This document shows, one piece after another, positions 46,617 to 58,888 of a stretch of 64,000 nucleotides of DNA. Made by a program: the position numbers and the translations under genes. The DNA is from Bidens hawaiensis (Eukaryota; Streptophyta; Magnoliopsida; Asterales; Asteraceae), in contig JAIQDT010010153.1 in assembly GCA_021521415.1 (NCBI GenBank), positions 1 through 64,000 of the forward strand, written 5' to 3'. The notes under the pieces are model-generated. The model made no database searches, was not told the origin of the DNA, and saw only the letters and a list, made by a program, of their open reading frames with translations. Numbering within the stretch: the first letter of the stretch is position 1; each line of letters opens with the position of its first letter.

Positions 46617-47434
46617 CAAGGTCCGGGATCTCATTTTCCACACACCAAAATCATTTCTCTACTTTCTCTCTAGCATCTCTCTAAGATATATAAACCCGAC
46701 CCTCGATCCACCTCGAAAAGCGTGCCCCGTTTCCTCTATTTTCGTGCCATACCCTTGATAATCGTGCCACCTCCCGACGATGTTATAAGTAAGAAGATGT
46801 TATTAGTGTGGCGTCCTGACGATCATCTCGAAGTACGCGTCGTGAAGAGTTGGTGTCTCGATTTACGTGCCCAGGTGAAGTGTTGATCAAGCAAAGGTCG
46901 AAAGGAGATAAAATGGCATTGAAGTGCTGCTCGATTTTCTAGGATTTTATAAGCCAACCAAGGTAGGCATAATGCCCAAATAAAAATAATAAATTATTAT
47001 AAAGGCTTAATACCCTAAGTCGAGGTTATACTCAATACCTCGATAAACAAAAGAAAATATAACAAAGAAAGAAAAAGAATAGAAAAGAAATATATATATA
47101 TATATATATATGAATATATGTGTGTATAATGATTATTTGTTGTAAATATTATTTATGTAATAATGAGTATTCTTAAATAATAAAGAAAAGAATATATTTC
47201 TAGAAGAAGAAGAAACGTAGGGTTTTATAAATAAACTAAAGGTTTATGAATACTACTTTTTAACTAAAGGTTTTAAAGTAAAGAATAAGTAATCGAGGTG
47301 GCGATTATTAAACAAGACTAAAGGTCTTAAGCCGGATTGTATATCCGACTAACAAATGTTATACTCGTACTATAGGTGCGAGATAGCAAGGGAAAGATCC
47401 ACGGACGGTGTTTGAAGCCGATCCCAATCAAAAG

Positions 47435-47908
47435 GTGAATACTCCCCACTTTTACAAACTTGTTTTTGAACGAGTCAACATGTTATATTAAACACTTTAC
47501 ATGAGACTAAGTGTCTCTAAAAACATTGTAAATAAGAGTATAAGCCTAGCCCTCAGGCTGTGGTATACGTTTGTCTGGATCCTTACATATGTGGTAAAAT
47601 GCGGTGGGCACAACGCACCACGCTTGGTCACGACCTCCGGCCACGATGGGCCGGACATAAGTACGTTCGAGTGAGACTGACCATGTGTATATTCATGGTA
47701 CCTAAGTAATGTCGAAACGTTGCGGTGTTTTGCTGAGGTGACCTAGTGTAGAGACTCGAATTTATAATGATGTTGTTTTAACTTAATTATCCTAAGCCAA
47801 GATGGGCCGAGACTTACGTGGTCTCGAGGGGTAATTGAGTAAAGAAATATTTTAGCGTCAGCATATTCACCAGCATTCGTTGCTGACGTATTTTCTAATA
47901 TTTTGTAG
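47435..47908 (+). other. Candidate intron inside element C LTR
   Basis: AAAG/GTGAATACTCCCC is followed 474 bp later by ATTTTGTAG/GTAACC. The arrangement resembles the donor and acceptor pairs in the other three LTR families of the window. Confidence 0.4.
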
Positions 47909-48169
47909 GTAACCAAGATTAGAGCTTGAAGGACGAAGGGCTCAAGAATCCGATGGCTCGGATATTTTGTTTAAATATTAAATGTTTTTGTAAACTTATA
48001 AACAAATAAACCTAAACGGGACTTTTGTCTCGCCTTTTGTGTTGTAAATATTTATAATCTAAATCCACATGTTTTTATAAGACTTCTGCATTAACCCGTA
48101 CTCTGATTTATTTACAAATGTGGTACCAACTATTGATCACACTCCTAGGCCTAAGATGGGGGTGTGACA

Positions 48170-48187
48170 GGTTGATATCAGAGCCAT
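48170..48187 (+). other. Primer-binding site of element C
   Basis: TTGATATCAGAGCCATCG follows the LTR end. It differs from the initiator tRNA-Met complement TTGGTATCAGAGCC at one position. Confidence 0.75.
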
Positions 48188-48332
48188 CGATCTTAGCGAA
48201 TTGGGTATCATAAAAGAATACCCAAGCTTCGATCGAAGCATAGGAAAATATTATTTGATTATTTGAAATAGGGATAAGATTGGCTGGTAACTCTTTCTTT
48301 CCCTCTCCACATTCTAAACCACCTAAAATTAG

Positions 48333-49292
48333 ATGTCTTTTGAGAAATTAATGGAGTATTATGATAATGAAGCAAGAAGAGCAAGAAAATATTACAAATT
48401 CCCAAAAGACATCATGAGTAAAGATTATTTCGAAGCATTTTTCAATTCCGACGAGGAGCACAATCAAACCAAGCCATATCCCGATACTAAACAAAGTCCG
48501 ATCTACCATCTAGATAACACCCCAAATCAAGTATACCAAGCACCAAGGCACTCAAGTTACTATCCGTCAAGCTTACCCATGTACCAACCATCCGAAGTAC
48601 CAACGTATCATCCTTCCGAGGTTCCTACTTACCAACCATCTGAAATTCCGCCATATTACCCATCTGGAGGTTCAACACACTTACCACCAAATCCTCACCC
48701 TTCATACGCTTTCCTCTCCAACCGACCATTCAAGGAGGAAACAAGATCTTCCTCATCCGACTGGATGCAATGCCACTCGGATCAGCAAAGGTGGCATACC
48801 GGAACTTCTACAATGGATTTTGCTGACTCCCGCCTCAACAAAGAAGGTCCATTTCGCAAACCCAGAATAAGGGTGACGATGCCATACGAGAATGTTCACT
48901 TGCCTGCAATGTCAAAAGAAACTGCCCAATCAATGGAAGAAAAGGAACCGGAGGAAGAAAATCTTGAAGAAGAGGAGACAGAAGAAGAACCGGAAGAAGA
49001 ATACCCCGACAATCCAAATGAAGAGACGAAACATGAGAAAGGACCATTCACTCAACAATCCCCAAGTTATGGTTCTGTAGATCCCTACATGCAATTTCTT
49101 CAAGAGCTCAAGGGCAAAGCAACATCAAGCTTCCCACCGTACTCAGGAAAGATTCCATCAGTTGAAGAACGAACGAATGAGATCCGAGAACAAAATGAGG
49201 CTGCTGAAGCTTTCTTCAACTACCAATCCGACATGACTGCATCCCCATATCCAGATCCGAGAAACCATTACAATGTTGTCATGATGGGATAC
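48333..49292 (+). CDS. Element C additional ORF upstream of gag, 5' part (continues at 62537)
   Basis: The frame starts MSFEKLMEYYDNEARRARKY and runs 320 codons without a stop until the nested insertion. It contains Pro/Tyr/Ser repeats (YQPSEVPTYHPSEVPTYQPS) at about residues 82-112. A strongly acidic Glu-rich block follows at about 205-235. It lies between the PBS and gag. I do not recognise a domain. The frame resumes after the insertion to give a 386-residue product. A role in RNA or protein binding can only be guessed. The low-complexity composition suggests a disordered protein. Confidence 0.75.
49288..49292. repeat. Target-site duplication GATAC, left copy (Tekay element B)
   Basis: It pairs with GACAC at 62532-62536, with one mismatch. 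Removing the element and one copy joins the host ORF in frame. Confidence 0.85.
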
Positions 49293-52130
49293 TGTGACAC
49301 CCGGTAATTTTCCATATTCTTTAATCTTTATAATTAATCAAAATTACGTGTCATTTATATAATTTATATGAGGTATAAACCATAGTATACTTGAAATGTG
49401 GACGAGAACAGTCGTTAATGCCTATAGGATTGTATAAAGTGCCGATGAGAACGGCTATATGATGAAGATAGCCCAGTAATAGTTTAGAGGTGACAAATAT
49501 ATCAAGCTAAATATATATCTATGATCCAATATAAGGGGTAATGGTAAGACCATGCCCAGTAATGTCCTAATTCCCTAATTTGGACCAAAACGCCATAAAC
49601 GTTTAAATAATAGAATATAGTCGCTGAACCGGCCAAATCAATGATACATTATACAGTGAGACGACCAAGATATGAAACTATGAAGGAATTAAAGGTATAC
49701 TAGTCAAAATAATATGAAGTTAATAATTTAAACAATCCATGAAAGATTACAATATGGAGCACTATTCAACCGAATATAACTCCGGGCTAAATTTAAATAT
49801 ACATCATACCGGGAACCGAAATAAATACCGGGTTCCATACCATCTATAATACTTTATAGGTGACCAAATAAATTAAGAGAAGCTCATAATACCCAAGTCC
49901 AATATAAATTCCCTAACTTGTTTACTCGATGATCAACTCGTCCTAACGACTATCCACTTAAGACCCGAACCAAGATTGAACTTAGCACTACATTTGGACA
50001 ACCAATATATTTAATAAGTGACCATAATACCTTCCCTTTGAAGCCCAAAGCCGAACCCCAACCTCTTCCCATTCAGTTTTAATGTGCAAGGAACAAACAC
50101 CACATTAAATCTTATAAACCATTATCCATGCATCCATATGTATCATGATCATGTATCATCATCATCTTCAACATCATAATTGTGAATGTACTACATGATC
50201 AAGCAAAAATCTTCCTAACCATTCCCTATGGCCGCCTCCCCCATTCCCTCAAATAAACAACAATAAACACCATACTTTGATCACTATTGCACTTGATTTG
50301 ATAAGATTATAATCCCCCAAACCAAGGGATGTGTTCCCTTGGGATTTCCTATAAATTAGACCAAGTACTTGGATGGAAAACACCACACACAAATTCAAGA
50401 AACATAGCTCCAAACCAACCTCTTCTTCTCTCGGCCGAAGGCAGCAGCAGAGCACCACCACAGCCGCCTCTTTGCAACCCGTTTTCTCTATAATGCTGCT
50501 CTGAACATCTTGAACCCTATATATCGTTGGAAAGCTAGAAGAAATCCTTAAACCGTGGTAGAAAGCCTTGAACGGATATCTGCCCGGAAGACTCGGTAAG
50601 AAGCTTTGAACCTTCAAAGGTCACTACTGGAAACTGCATTTTCCAGCAGTACCCCCCTCTCTTCTTTTGTTCATATCTCACAAACCACTTGGTATTTTTG
50701 GGTGATTCTTGTTTAGGAATCCAAGGAAACTCGCAAGGATCACGAACCACCTTTTGAACATCCATTTCCGGCTTCATTTCAGCATTAGGTTAGCCGAAAA
50801 CTCGAGTTGTAACAGTTTATGGTGGCTGGAAAAACACAGATTCTGTCCAGCCACGGTCTCATCATTTTACTTGACCCTAATCCACCTATTTCATGTTATT
50901 TGAACATATTGTAGACTCTTAACATCGTGGTTAACGTCAAGGAACTTGGATCTCGTCTTCAATCGCTCAAAAACCGACATTCCCAAGGTACTAATGCCAT
51001 ATAATGTTTAGTAGAAAAACATGGACTAAGCCTAAGATACATATACATAATGAGGTGATTAGACATAAACATAAACTTGAAGTGTGTTGAAATGACATAT
51101 AATTAAGGATAAATCATGTTAAGTAAAAGATATAAAGGATTTAAAGGGTGTTTAAGGAAGGTTAAGGTTAATAGAACACCTAGTTAAGGTAAAAATGATC
51201 TTGAGTAGTAAAACCCACTTATAAATAAACAAGATGATATAAATGTAAAGATGGAATTTTGGTTATGTTAAACTTTAAAAAGGGTATAACTAACGTATTA
51301 AAAAAACCGTATCGGGTTTGTCATAAAAGTAAAAATAATAATAGTAATAATAATAGTAATAGTAATAATGATAAAATATGAGTACTAGTAATAAAGATAA
51401 AAGTATAAATAAAAGTGCACATTAAACATAAGGTGCAATCCTTGCATCAAGTCTTGGAAATAAAAATAACGATGATTGTACGGGTAAAATACAAGGTACA
51501 CGTATATTCCTATATACGCAAATGAAAATATAAATACCCATGTATAATGTTATAAAAACAAAGGATGTGATAACTATATGTTACGAAGACGAAAATACTA
51601 ATAATACTTATCGTATACATGAGGAAATGATATATACAATTATTACACATATATTCCTATATATGTGCCATACGTATAAATATAAAATACGGGTTTTTGT
51701 GATGGACATTGCGAGTAACTGGAAGGGTGGAGGTGCCGGTAGTCGGGACGTCCTGTCTAGGCTGGTAACTGAATATATCATAGATGGGCCCGTTACCTAC
51801 CTGGGGACTAACGATGAGAGCTCCAAAACCTATTAGGCTAAAGCATGTCACGAACGTCATGATTACCGACGAATAATTTGTATCGAGCATTCCCTAATGC
51901 TCGGAGGATATATATATAAAGAGGATATAACGGAAATACATAACAAGTATAAGACGTTGTCTAACGTCCGTATCGCTAATGTATAAAAAGTATACATATA
52001 TACCGTCACCTCATAAGTATGTATCGGGCTAAGTATTAATAGTTATATATATTATGTACTGAAGTGCATACGTATACGATATAATACAGGAAACTCACCA
52101 AGTATAACGGAACATTATTCCTCATTTAAG

Positions 52131-52640
52131 GTGAGTCTCACAGCCCCTATTTTCACTATTTTCACTATGTTTTAAACTGTTTTCGGGGCGAGGGACACGT
52201 GTTTAAATATGTTTTATCATGGTGTATATCTTGATTTACAATGTGCGTGTACATGAGATATTTGGCGCGCTCATGGTACATAAAGTCCCCGGTATATATT
52301 GTAACCATAAACTATAGGCAACTATAGCCGAGGAACTCTACGGGTAGTACTACTGGTCTGACCAACCCACTCGTAAGTGGTCGCGCCACTTTATAAGACG
52401 GGTGCTTAGTTTTCCGATTTATTTATTCCCTCGTGGACTCGTGGGATGTTATGTGGGGCTTTATGGTGTATATATATAGTCAAGGAATGGTTACGAACTC
52501 ATGTATTCACGTTACACTGCAAGTCATGGATACTGCATTCATGACGTTATGAGAATTATATTATAAAGCATTTTATCGAGTCACAAAACTTGTGAACTCA
52601 CTCAGTTTGTACTGATTAAATTATTTTACGTGTCTTTCAG
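52131..52640 (+). other. Candidate intron inside Tekay element B LTR
   Basis: TTTAAG/GTGAGTCTCACAG is followed by GTGTCTTTCAG/GTATTT 510 bp downstream. The flanks are clearly homologous to the pair in Tekay element A. In the 3' LTR the pair is at 61729-62229. Confidence 0.5.
52368..52404 (+). other. Conserved hairpin in Tekay element B LTR
   Basis: The outer stem is CACTCGT/ACGGGTG and the inner stem AAGTGG/CCACTT around TCGCG. It aligns with the long hairpins of Tekay element A (24808-25011 on the minus strand), with paired base changes in the inner stem. The 3' LTR copy is at 61957-61993. Confidence 0.65.
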
Positions 52641-52943
52641 GTATTTAGCTACGTGGAGAGGTCACGGTGTCTCACTACGGTTTTATGTTTAACTATGGAA
52701 ATTTCATGTATGAGGATTTTATATTTTGGAGTTTTCACGGTTATATCTCCCTTCGGCAGGACATAACTGTGAAATCTCAATATGTTATATGTAAACTTTT
52801 TTTTTTATGGATATTTTTGTAAAACTTATATTATGAATGAAATCCTCATGTATTTTATCATATAGTTGTTGCTTAACCGCGCTCTCGAAAAACCTTTCAT
52901 GAGTCGCACACCGGTTGTTTCCGCCTATGGACTGGGTGTGACA

Positions 52944-52962
52944 GACTGGTATCAGAGCCAAG
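52944..52962 (+). other. Primer-binding site of Tekay element B
   Basis: GACTGGTATCAGAGCCAAGG follows the LTR. TGGTATCAGAGCC matches the complement of initiator tRNA-Met. Confidence 0.9.
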
Positions 52963-53185
52963 GTTATAGCGAACTAGGATTCAACCCTGAGTCTAGGCTA
53001 TAACCCCTTAGATTCCCTCATGAAAACGTTTTTCACGCATGACATGTTTTCAAAACTTGCATTACACGAGAGTGCACGTGTCTTCACGACACCTTTATCG
53101 CAACTAATGGTCTAGTATAGGAATGACCAAAATAAGGAAAAAAAAAAGCGATATTATCACTAATTAAACCTTAATCCTTTCAGCG

Positions 53186-53908
53186 ATGGCCTTCCCGAAC
53201 AATGATCCATATCATGGCCTAGCCATCACTGACTCCGACTCCGGCTCTGACTCTAACACTGATAGCAGCAGTGTCCATATGAGCGACGTTGTTCCAATTC
53301 CTGATGATCCTATAGAGATCTCCGATGACGAACCTACCGAGGTAATCAGGCTCGATGAGGATGACAAGGTAACTTATGACGACGACGACCTTGAGGAGAT
53401 GGAGGAGCTGGCTGCAGTGCCCTCCGAGGAGATACGAGCCGCCGTGCTGAAAAGGTATGCCACGGACTCCGACGATGAGGTGCCCCGGACTATACATGAG
53501 GTAGGCGAGTCCTCACGCCCCCAAAGGCGCGCTACCTCCGATGATACAGAGGTCCCCGTACCACCGACCACAGCAGCCGCCGAGGCTGAGAGAAAGGCCC
53601 TTGATGAATGGCTCATGGATTGGGAGCAGAGGGTCGAGGTGTTTATGGAGAGCGTGAAAGGCAAGGCCTGTGAGACCAGTCTCCGCCTTGAAAATCACTA
53701 TGACTTGATCTCGGACGCAAGGATGAGAGTGCTAAAGTTGGAGCATATGGTAAGAGATGCATTGCACTTAGCTGATGTGGGAACGAGTCGGGCCGCTGCC
53801 GCCGAACGAAGGGTGATGAAATTGGAGAATGAGGTTAAGACAATTCAAGCCTTTTTGGGAGACGTGTTTCCACCACCCGCCACCACCGATGCCATGAAGC
53901 GACTATAG
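53186..53908 (+). CDS. Tekay element B additional ORF upstream of gag (240 aa)
   Basis: The frame starts MAFPNNDPYHGLAITDSDSG and is open to its stop. The first half is highly acidic, rich in Asp, Glu and Ser (for example LDEDDKVTYDDDDLEEMEEL). The second half (about residues 145-230) has heptad-like spacing and is probably a coiled coil. It lies between PBS and gag, as does the additional ORF of element C, though the two do not look alike in sequence. I recognise no catalytic motif. It may be a retrotransposon accessory protein; the function is unknown. It is unlikely to be a host gene given its position. Confidence 0.75.
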   Translation: MAFPNNDPYHGLAITDSDSGSDSNTDSSSVHMSDVVPIPDDPIEISDDEPTEVIRLDEDDKVTYDDDDLEEMEELAAVPSEEIRAAVLKRYATDSDDEVPRTIHEVGESSRPQRRATSDDTEVPVPPTTAAAEAERKALDEWLMDWEQRVEVFMESVKGKACETSLRLENHYDLISDARMRVLKLEHMVRDALHLADVGTSRAAAAERRVMKLENEVKTIQAFLGDVFPPPATTDAMKRL

Positions 53909-54264
53909 ACTAGTATTAGCGGGTAGTAATCATATGTATGGGAAGTAATATATTACGGACTACGGCCCGATCTTTTGGCAAAACGCTTGTATGTTGTAGG
54001 AGTTTGTAGTAGACTTAAACATAAACTTATGTAATCAAATCTTTTGATGTAATGAAGTTATGTTTATGATATATGAGTATGAGTATACGATGTGGTATAA
54101 TGAGATGTAATAATAAAATCTATGTATGCGAGTATATGATTAATAAGTATGACTATAAGCAAATATATGGGTGTGAATGTAATAAGTATCGAACCCTACA
54201 ACTACTTACATACAAGCGTGATGCCAATACTAACCGATCCTTATTAATCTCAACTTGAAGGAAA

Positions 54265-56670
54265 ATGCCAAGGAGAAGGAACGACAGTTTACCTAATACA
54301 CCTGCGCAATTACAAGAAGTCATAGCGCAAGCGATAGCCGCCTACGAAGCCAGTAGGGGCGACTCAAGTCTAGAACGAAGGAATTCCGCAAATACTGAAA
54401 ATGTAGCTCCAGAGACTGGCGGTGAGGAACGAGGATGTTCCTACAAAACTTTCATGACATGCAAACCGTGGTCCTTTAAGAGAACGGAAGGAGCCATAGG
54501 AGTTATCCGTTGGATCGAGAAGACAGAATCTGTGATAGCAATCAGTGGATGCACAGAAAAACAGAAAGTGTTGTACGTGACATGTATGTTTCAAGATGAA
54601 GCCCTATCGTGGTGGAATTTACAAGTACAAACCCTAGGCCGAGACGTGGCCTATGGCAAGACCTGGAAAGAGTTAAAGGAGATGATGGAAAAGAAATATT
54701 GCCCAAGGACTGAGATGCAGAAGTTGGAAAATGAGTTCTGGACGCTCACCATGAAGGGAGCCGACATCACAGCATATAACACGCGATTTCACGAGCTATG
54801 CCGAATAGTTCCTCATATGGCCACCACTGAAGAAAAGAGAGTTGAAAGGTACATCTGGGGATTAGCAACAGTTATCAGGGGACCAATCACGGCCACTAGG
54901 CCTGCGACCATGGCCGAGGCTGTTGAACTAGGTCTGAGTTTGACAGAAGATGCAGTACGAGCTGGCACCCAAGGAAAGCCAACTCAGAAGGAAGCAAGCC
55001 AACCATTCTCCCAACGCGGCAACAGCCGCCATAACAATCACAAGAGGAGCTGGGCCTCTCGTAATCAAGGGTCAAGTTCCAAAGAACCCCCTGTCAAGAA
55101 ACAAGAAACTGCGAAAGTGTATGCCGCCCAGACCACGGATCAACCACGGAAGATGTATAGCGGGTCAAACCCGTGGTGTGACAAATGCAAGTATTATCAT
55201 GTTGGTGACTGCTCAAGTATTGTGTGTAAGCATTGTCACAAGAGAGGGCATGTGGAAGCTAAGTGTAGAATTAAGAATGGTGCAGTAGTTGTGAAGCAAG
55301 AACCGGGGAAAACGACACCACGAGCTTGTTATGGGTGCGGAAATACGGGTCATTTTATCAAGAACTGTCCGCAGATGAAGAATACAGCTCAAGCTAGGGC
55401 TTTTGTTATCGGGGCGGGTGAAGCTAAGGAAGACCCAAATGTCGTCACTGGTACGTTCCTACTTAACAACCACTATGCGTCTGTGTTATTTGATACTGGT
55501 GCGGATTTAAGTTTTATATCCACTGAATTTAAAGACCTACTTGGTTTAGCACCTAGTAAATTAGCAACGCCCTATACTATAGAATTAGCTAATGGCAAAC
55601 AGTTACGATCAGACGATATAGTGGAAAGTTGCGTACTAGTGATGGGAGAACATGAATTTAACGTAGATCTGTTGCCGATAGATTTAGGAAGTTTTGATGT
55701 CGTTTTAGGCATGGATTGGTTAGCAAAGAACCATGCTGAAGTTAATTGTTATGACAAGCAAATCCGCATACCCTTGGCAAGTGGTGAAACGCTGACTATT
55801 CAAGGAGAAAGACCTGGCACTGTGATGAAGTTAATTTCGTGTATGAAAGCACGAAAGTGCTTGCGAAAGAAGTGTCAAGCTTTCTTAGCCCACGTGGTGG
55901 AGAAGAAGGATGAAGAAAGGAAGATAGAAAGTATACCTATAGTAAGAGATTTCCCCGATGTCTTTCCAGAAGATCTACCAGGGTTACCACCTCAAAGACA
56001 AGTGGAGTTTCGAATCGATCTAGTACCAGGAGCTGCACCAGTAGCGCGAGCACCTTATCGATTAGCTCCCTCGGAAATGCGAGAACTATCGAATCAATTA
56101 CAGGAGCTACTAGACAAGGGTTTCATACGCCCGAGCTACTCACCTTGGGGAGCCCCGGTACTATTTGTCAAGAAGAAAGACGGTTCGTTCCGTATGTGTA
56201 TTGATTACAGGGAACTTAACAAACTGACCATCAAAAATCGGTACCCTTTACCGAGGATTGATGATTTGTTTGACCAATTACAGGGATCTAGTTTCTATTC
56301 CAAGATAGATCTACGATCCGGGTACCATCAGCTGAAGATACACGAGGACGATGTACCAAAGACTGCGTTCCGAACGAGGTATGGTCATTATGAATTTCTA
56401 GTCATGCCTTTTGGGCTAACGAACGCACCTGCCGTGTTCATGGACTTAATGAATCGAGTGTGCAAACCTTACCTTGACAAGTTCGTGATAGTGTTTATAG
56501 ATGACATATTAATTTATTCCCGAACCGAAGAAGAGCACGAGCAACACCTTCGATTGATTTTAGAATTGTTGAGAAAGGAGAAGTTGTATGCAAAGTTTTC
56601 AAAGTGTGATTTTTGGCTAAGAGAAGTACACTTTTTAGGCCATGTCGTCAACGAGAAGGGAATTCATTAA
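54265..56670 (+). pseudogene. Tekay element B gag, protease and reverse transcriptase (5' part of gag-pol)
   Basis: This 801-residue frame starts [20 protein letters not shown]. Gag motifs include [20 protein letters not shown] and [11 protein letters not shown]. Zinc knuckles span about 55180-55375 ([28 protein letters not shown]). Protease has [12 protein letters not shown] near 55495, and RT includes FIDDILIYS near 56505. The frame ends abnormally at 56670, where filler DNA introduces a stop just after the [12 protein letters not shown] motif. Up to that point it is intact and closely matches Tekay element A. Confidence 0.93.
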
Positions 56671-56740
56671 AAACTGGGAAGTGCCAAAAACTGGGAAGTA
56701 CACTTTTTAGGCCATGTCTTCATTAAAAAATGTTTAACTT
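56668..56740 (+). other. Templated filler insertion in Tekay element B pol
   Basis: About 73 bp interrupt RT between the [12 protein letters not shown] motif and the next conserved block. Three stretches match other sites in the same element. 56665-56685 equals 56761-56781 (21 bp), 56695-56718 equals 56623-56646 (24 bp), and 56727-56741 equals 57687-57701 (15 bp). Confidence 0.85.
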
Positions 56741-58848
56741 GACCCTTCAAAAGTAGAGGCCATTAAAAACTGGGAAGTGCCGAAGACGCCGACGGAAATA
56801 CGACAATTTTTAGGTCTGGCAGGCTACTATCGACGGTTTATTGAAAATTTCTCGAAGATAGCACAACCCCTTACTGCGCTCACACAGAAAGATAAGTCGT
56901 TTAATTGGGGAGATAAACAAGAAAAGGCGTTCCAGTTGCTAAAACAGAAACTTTGCAGTGCACCTATTCTAGCCTTACCAGAAGGGATGGATGACTTCAT
57001 AGTTTATTGCGATGCTTCGCATCAAGGACTTGGTTGTGTCCTTATGCAAAGAAATCAAGTCATCGCGTATGCGTCACGACAACTCAAAGTGCACGAGAAA
57101 AATTACACCACTCACGATTTGGAATTGGGCGCAGTGGTGTTTGCACTTAAGATATGGCGTCATTACTTATACGGCACCCATTGCACAATCTACACCGATC
57201 ATAAAAGCCTACAACATATATTTGATCAAAAAGAATTAAACATGAGGCAACGACGGTGGGTTGAATTATTGAATGATTATGATTGTGTAATCAAGTACCA
57301 CCCTGGAAAGGCGAACGTTGTAGCAGACGCTTTAAGCAGGAAAGAAAGGGTGAAGACATCACGTGTTAAAGTCTTAGGGCTAACTATAAGTACGAACCTC
57401 ACCACCCTTATCCACGAAGCCCAACGAGAAGCTTTGAAGCCTGATAATATATCAAAGACGAGGGTCTCCGTGGTATGGTTGACAACTTAGAATCCAAAGA
57501 AGACGGTACCCTGTACTTTGTCAACCGAATATGGGTTCCTCTCAAGGGAGGATTACGTGAAAGAATACTTGATGAAGCCCACAAGACGAAGTATTCCGTG
57601 CACCCCGGTGCAGATAAAATGTATAAAGATGTAAAGGGATACTACTGGTGGCCTAATCTTAAGGGTGATATAGCAAATTATGTGGGAAAATGTTTAACTT
57701 GCGCAAAAGTCAAGGCGGAATATCAGAAACCATCCGGATTATTACAACAGCCCGAGATTCCCATGTGGAAATGGGAACAAATCTCAATGGATTTCATTAC
57801 GAAGTTACCTAGGACTCCAGGTGGTTATGACACCATATGGGTGATAGTCGACCGGCTAACCAAATCCGCGCATCTCTTAGCTATCAAAGAAACGGATAAG
57901 ATGGAGCGGTTAGCTAGGTTATATATAAAAGAGATCGTGTCAAGACATGGAGTCCCAGTCTCGATTATTTCCGACCGCGACAGTCGATTTACGTCTCATT
58001 TTTGGAAGTCGTTACAAAAAGCTTTGGGCACGTGATTAGATATGAGTACCGCCTACCATCCCCAGACTGACGGCCAAAGCGAGCGAACTATACAAACATT
58101 GGAAGATATGCTAAGAGCGTGTGCAATTGATTTTGGTGGTAGCTGGGATGTTCACCTTCCTTTGGTGGAATTTTCATATAATAATAGCTACCACACGAGC
58201 ATAAAGGCTGCACCGTTCGAAGCTTTGTATGGTCGTAAGTGTAGGTCGCCCTTGTGCTGGGCGGAAATAGGCGATAGATAAATGACGGGTCCCGAACTAA
58301 TTCAAGAAACTACTGACAAGATATTTCAAATAAAAGAACGACTGAAAACGGCCCGCGATCGACAGAAAAGTTATGCGGATGTGAGACGCAAGCCTTTGGA
58401 ATTCCAAGTGGGAGATAAAGTTCTTTTAAAGGTCTCGCCATGGAAAGGAGTTCCGAGGTTTGGAAAGCGGGGCAAGCTCAGCCCAAGATATACCGGACCA
58501 TTTGAGATCCTGGAAAGGATAGGTCCCGTGGCCTATAAGTTGAAGCTACCTGAAGAACTTAACGGGGTACATGACACATTCCATGTGTCGAACCTTAAAA
58601 AGTGTCTATCCGATGAATCTTTAATCGTACCCCTAGACGAAGTACATATTGACGGACAATTACATTTTGTTGAAGAACCGATAGCCGTTACCGACAGGAA
58701 AGAACAAAAACTACGAAGAAGTCGGATTAAGTTAGTGAAGGTACAGTGGAAATCTAAAAGAGGACCCGAGTTTACCTGGGAAAGAGAAGAACAAATTCGA
58801 AAGAAGTACCCACACCTTTTCCCGGACCCAACTATAACGGATAACTAA
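56741..58848 (+). pseudogene. Tekay element B RT end, RNase H, integrase and chromodomain (3' part of pol)
   Basis: Reading resumes with the RT connection and [17 protein letters not shown]. RNase H follows ([26 protein letters not shown]). A frameshift near 57450 changes frame. Integrase then carries the zinc motif (HPGADKM, CLTC) and MDFITKLP, and IISDRDSR near 57964. A TGA stop at 58033 precedes [15 protein letters not shown], and a TAA stop at 58279 precedes [10 protein letters not shown]. The chromodomain region ends [10 protein letters not shown]. The CGA-to-TGA and CAA-to-TAA changes fit decay by cytosine deamination. Confidence 0.93.
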
Positions 58849-58853
58849 CAACA

Positions 58854-58888
58854 AATTTCGGGACGAAATTCTTCCAACAGGGGGAGAA
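58854..58888 (+). other. Conserved hairpin and polypurine tract of Tekay element B
   Basis: AATTTCGGGACGAAATT is at 58854-58870, six bases after the pol stop. It is followed by CAGGGGGAGAA next to the 3' LTR. Confidence 0.88.

Larger units (their letters stand above)
46084..48169 (+). repeat. 5' LTR of element C (left edge inferred)
   Basis: The right end, GGGGGTGTGACA, is directly followed by the PBS and is secure. The left end is placed at TGATACCCGTG, which resembles a decayed TGTGACACCCG start. A promoter array, a TATA box, a candidate intron (47435-47908) and a CCGGCC...GGCCGG hairpin near 47640-47655 are inside. Confidence 0.6.
49293..52943 (+). repeat. 5' LTR of Tekay element B (3651 bp)
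   Basis: A TATA box (TATAAATT) is at 50350-50357. A donor-acceptor pair (52131-52640) and a hairpin homologous to those of Tekay element A (52368-52404) are in its 3' third. A short duplication of TTCACTATT near 52150 is absent from the 3' LTR. Confidence 0.92.

Noticed and set aside
46334..46758. Overlapping ORFs on both strands in the GC-rich promoter of element C
   Set aside because: They arise from the palindrome and G-box array, where stop codons are rare.
51540..51836. 98-aa ORF conserved at 61138-61434
   Set aside because: Conservation only reflects the two LTRs of element B, and the translation has no domain features.
53186..53908. Host protein-coding gene
   Set aside because: It sits between PBS and gag of a complete retrotransposon and has no host-like context.
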